Positions 62,767 to 64,000 of a stretch of DNA of 64,000 bases are shown piece after piece. This stretch comes from Halomonas maura. Lineage in GTDB: Bacteria > Pseudomonadota > Gammaproteobacteria > Pseudomonadales > Halomonadaceae. Within the stretch, counting starts at the first letter, position 1, and each line of letters begins with the position of its first letter. The notes beneath the pieces were generated by a model. That model saw only the letters and a list, made by a program, of their open reading frames with translations, was not told the origin of the DNA and did not search any database. Location of the stretch: assembly GCF_030409305.1 (NCBI RefSeq), contig NZ_JAUFPQ010000029.1, positions 21,046 to 85,045 of the forward strand, written 5' to 3'. A program made the position numbers and the translations under genes.

Positions 62767-63294
62767 TCAGCCATTGATGGGAATCTCCCGGCGAGAGGCC
62801 TTGGCCTCGCCGCTGCGCGGGACGGTGATCCTGAGCACGCCCTTGTCGAAGGCGGCCTCGATGCCGTCGAGCCGGGCATCCGCGGGCAGGTCGAGCAGGC
62901 GACGGAAGCTGCCGTAGGAGCGCTCCACCCGCTGGTAGCGATCCTCCTGGCGGGTGGTCTCCTGGCGCTTCTCGCCCTCGATGATCAGGCGATCGGCATC
63001 CAGGCTCAGCGTGAGGTCCTGCTTCTCGACGCCGGGCACCTCGACGGTGATCAGGTAGTCATGGTCGCGTTCGGCGATATCCAGGCGCGGACGCAGCAGG
63101 GCCGGCATCTCGCCGAACCGCGTGGCCACGGAGGGCATGCCGAACTGGCGCATCATGCCGTCCATCCAGCGATCGAGTTCCTGGTGCATGTTGGCGAGCG
63201 GTGCCGGCTCGCCGCCACGGGCCTCGCCGGCGGTCGGTGCATCATGGCCCTCGCTGCGAAACCAGTTCCAGGGAGAGAATTTCTGCAGGTCCAT
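62767..63294 (-). CDS. Small heat-shock protein, Hsp20 family
   Basis: A 175-residue small heat-shock protein. The alpha-crystallin domain runs from about residue 70 (R-P-R-L-D-I-A-E-R-D-H-D-Y-L-I-T-V-E-V-P-G-V) to A-F-D-K-G-V-L-R-I-T-V-P, followed by a C-terminal extension without a clear I-x-I/V apart from R-E-I-P-I-N-G. Such proteins hold unfolding proteins and some bind PHA granules. The motif shared with the phaP promoter makes a PHA link plausible. Confidence 0.92.
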   Translation of the reverse strand: MDLQKFSPWNWFRSEGHDAPTAGEARGGEPAPLANMHQELDRWMDGMMRQFGMPSVATRFGEMPALLRPRLDIAERDHDYLITVEVPGVEKQDLTLSLDADRLIIEGEKRQETTRQEDRYQRVERSYGSFRRLLDLPADARLDGIEAAFDKGVLRITVPRSGEAKASRREIPING

Positions 63295-63313
63295 ACGCCA
63301 CCTCCTCGTTCAA

Positions 63314-63333
63314 CGTGACGCAGTGCACAAACG
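63314..63333 (-). promoter_or_regulatory. TGC-rich motif upstream of hsp20
   Basis: Read on the minus strand, CGTTTGTGCACTGCGTCACG lies 20-39 nt upstream of the hsp20 start. It matches the phaP upstream motif (22732-22752) at most positions after one single-base gap. Confidence 0.5.
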
Positions 63334-63395
63334 ATGCTTGCCTTGCGGCACTAACAGAAATGGTGGCGGAGGCGACCATTTCAAGGCCACCCGGG

Positions 63396-63881
63396 TCAGT
63401 CGCGGAAGTTGTCGAACTGCAGGGGCAGGTCGGGGCCATCCTCGCCCTTGAGCAGGGCCATGACGCGCTGCAGGTCGTCGCGCTTCTTGCCGGTGACCCG
63501 CACCTGCTCGCCCTGGATCTGGGCCTGGACCTTGAGCTTGGTGTCCTTGATGCGCTTGACGATGTCCTTGGCCTCCTTCTGCTCCAGCCCCTGCTTGAGC
63601 AGGACCGTCTGGCGGGCGCGGACCCCGGAGAGCTCCGGCTCCTGGACATCCATGCAGCGCGGGTCGATGCCCCGGGCGATCAGCTTGTTGCGCAGCACGT
63701 CGAGCATCTGGCGCAGCTGGAAGTCCACCTCGGCCTCCAGGGAGACGGTCTCGCCGCTGAGTTCGAAGCCCGCGGTGACGCCCTTGAAGTCAAAGCGGCC
63801 CTGCAGCTCGCGGTTGGCCTGGTCGACGGCGTTGCTGGCTTCATGCTTGTCGAATTCGGAGACGATGTCGAAGGAGGGCAT
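63396..63881 (-). CDS. yajQ: YajQ-family nucleotide-binding protein
   Basis: A 161-residue protein of the YajQ family (P-S-F-D-I-V-S-E-F-D at the start, R-F-D-F-K-G-V, I-x-G-x-x-V-R-V-T-G-K-K-R-D-D-L-Q at the end). Family members bind nucleotides, and some bind cyclic di-GMP. Cytosolic. The window ends 119 bp upstream, where no further gene is seen. Confidence 0.95.
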   Translation of the reverse strand: MPSFDIVSEFDKHEASNAVDQANRELQGRFDFKGVTAGFELSGETVSLEAEVDFQLRQMLDVLRNKLIARGIDPRCMDVQEPELSGVRARQTVLLKQGLEQKEAKDIVKRIKDTKLKVQAQIQGEQVRVTGKKRDDLQRVMALLKGEDGPDLPLQFDNFRD

Positions 63882-64000
63882 GGGGACTTCCCGATGGTGG
63901 AGTTGCCGCCATTCTAAGGGCCAGGGGCTCGGTCGCCTAGCTGTGTAAATCCACCAGGTTGTTCATCGAAATCCCTAGCCGGCTGACCGGAGGCCGATAA

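Overview
The window is 64 kb of GC-rich chromosomal DNA from a gammaproteobacterium. The gene content points to a halophilic, PHA-storing genus of the Halomonadaceae (Halomonas or a close relative): a class I PHA synthase with an S-Y-C-I-G-G nucleophile box next to a phasin, TTT-type transport, and trpE and trpGDC in separate units as in pseudomonads. This is inferred from family resemblance; no 16S or other marker is present. I see no tRNA, rRNA, CRISPR array, prophage or intact insertion sequence. Almost everything is ordinary chromosomal backbone. The accessory parts are a hexuronate/hexarate catabolic island (about 29.0-42.5 kb), one pseudogene and a few intergenic repeats.

Layout. 0-1.1 kb: 3' end of a cation:proton antiporter. 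1.1-6.3 kb (minus): gph, trpE, a rho-independent terminator, then trpG-trpD-trpC. 6.5-9.8 kb: ndh (plus) facing mscS, a GIY-YIG protein and rpe (minus). 9.9-14.3 kb: ggt, a GNAT acetyltransferase, a YajG-like lipoprotein, thiopurine methyltransferase and an SH3-domain envelope protein, with a 147-bp palindromic repeat touching the methyltransferase stop codon. 14.7-20.2 kb (plus): the classic miaB-ybeZ-ybeY-corC-lnt run. 20.3-23.2 kb (minus): PHA genes (a DUF6489-like gene, phaP, phaC). 23.2-28.8 kb: aroC, prmB, smrB, a patatin-like phospholipase and two coupled alpha/beta hydrolases.

29.0-42.5 kb: hexuronate island. Minus-strand order is kdgD-tctC-tctB-tctA-garD-gudD-2,5-dioxovalerate dehydrogenase, a hairpin terminator, then gci, a 58-aa coupled ORF and udh, and finally a FadR-type GntR regulator. 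An AEC transporter is divergent at the kdgD end. Together these encode the oxidative route: Udh makes aldarolactones from uronates, Gci opens the lactone to the keto-deoxy acid, GudD and GarD feed glucarate and galactarate into the same intermediate, KdgD makes 2-oxoglutarate semialdehyde, and the dehydrogenase yields 2-oxoglutarate. A perfect inverted repeat upstream of kdgD recurs imperfectly upstream of the regulator gene and is the best operator candidate.

42.6-64 kb: a broken antibiotic-biosynthesis-monooxygenase-type gene, sixA-gpsA, pntB/pntA, htpG, two coupled hotdog thioesterases, a YkvA protein, a soluble lytic transglycosylase, a LysE exporter, a TM2 protein, a cold-shock protein, an acidic lipoprotein with a duplicated coiled-coil motif, a VOC protein, a YegS-like lipid kinase, a CPA2 antiporter, a small membrane protein, pepN, DUF454, Hsp20 and yajQ. 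The Hsp20 promoter carries a motif nearly identical to one upstream of phaP. The most novel-looking items are the 58-aa coupled ORF, the paired operator and the phaP/hsp20 motif.
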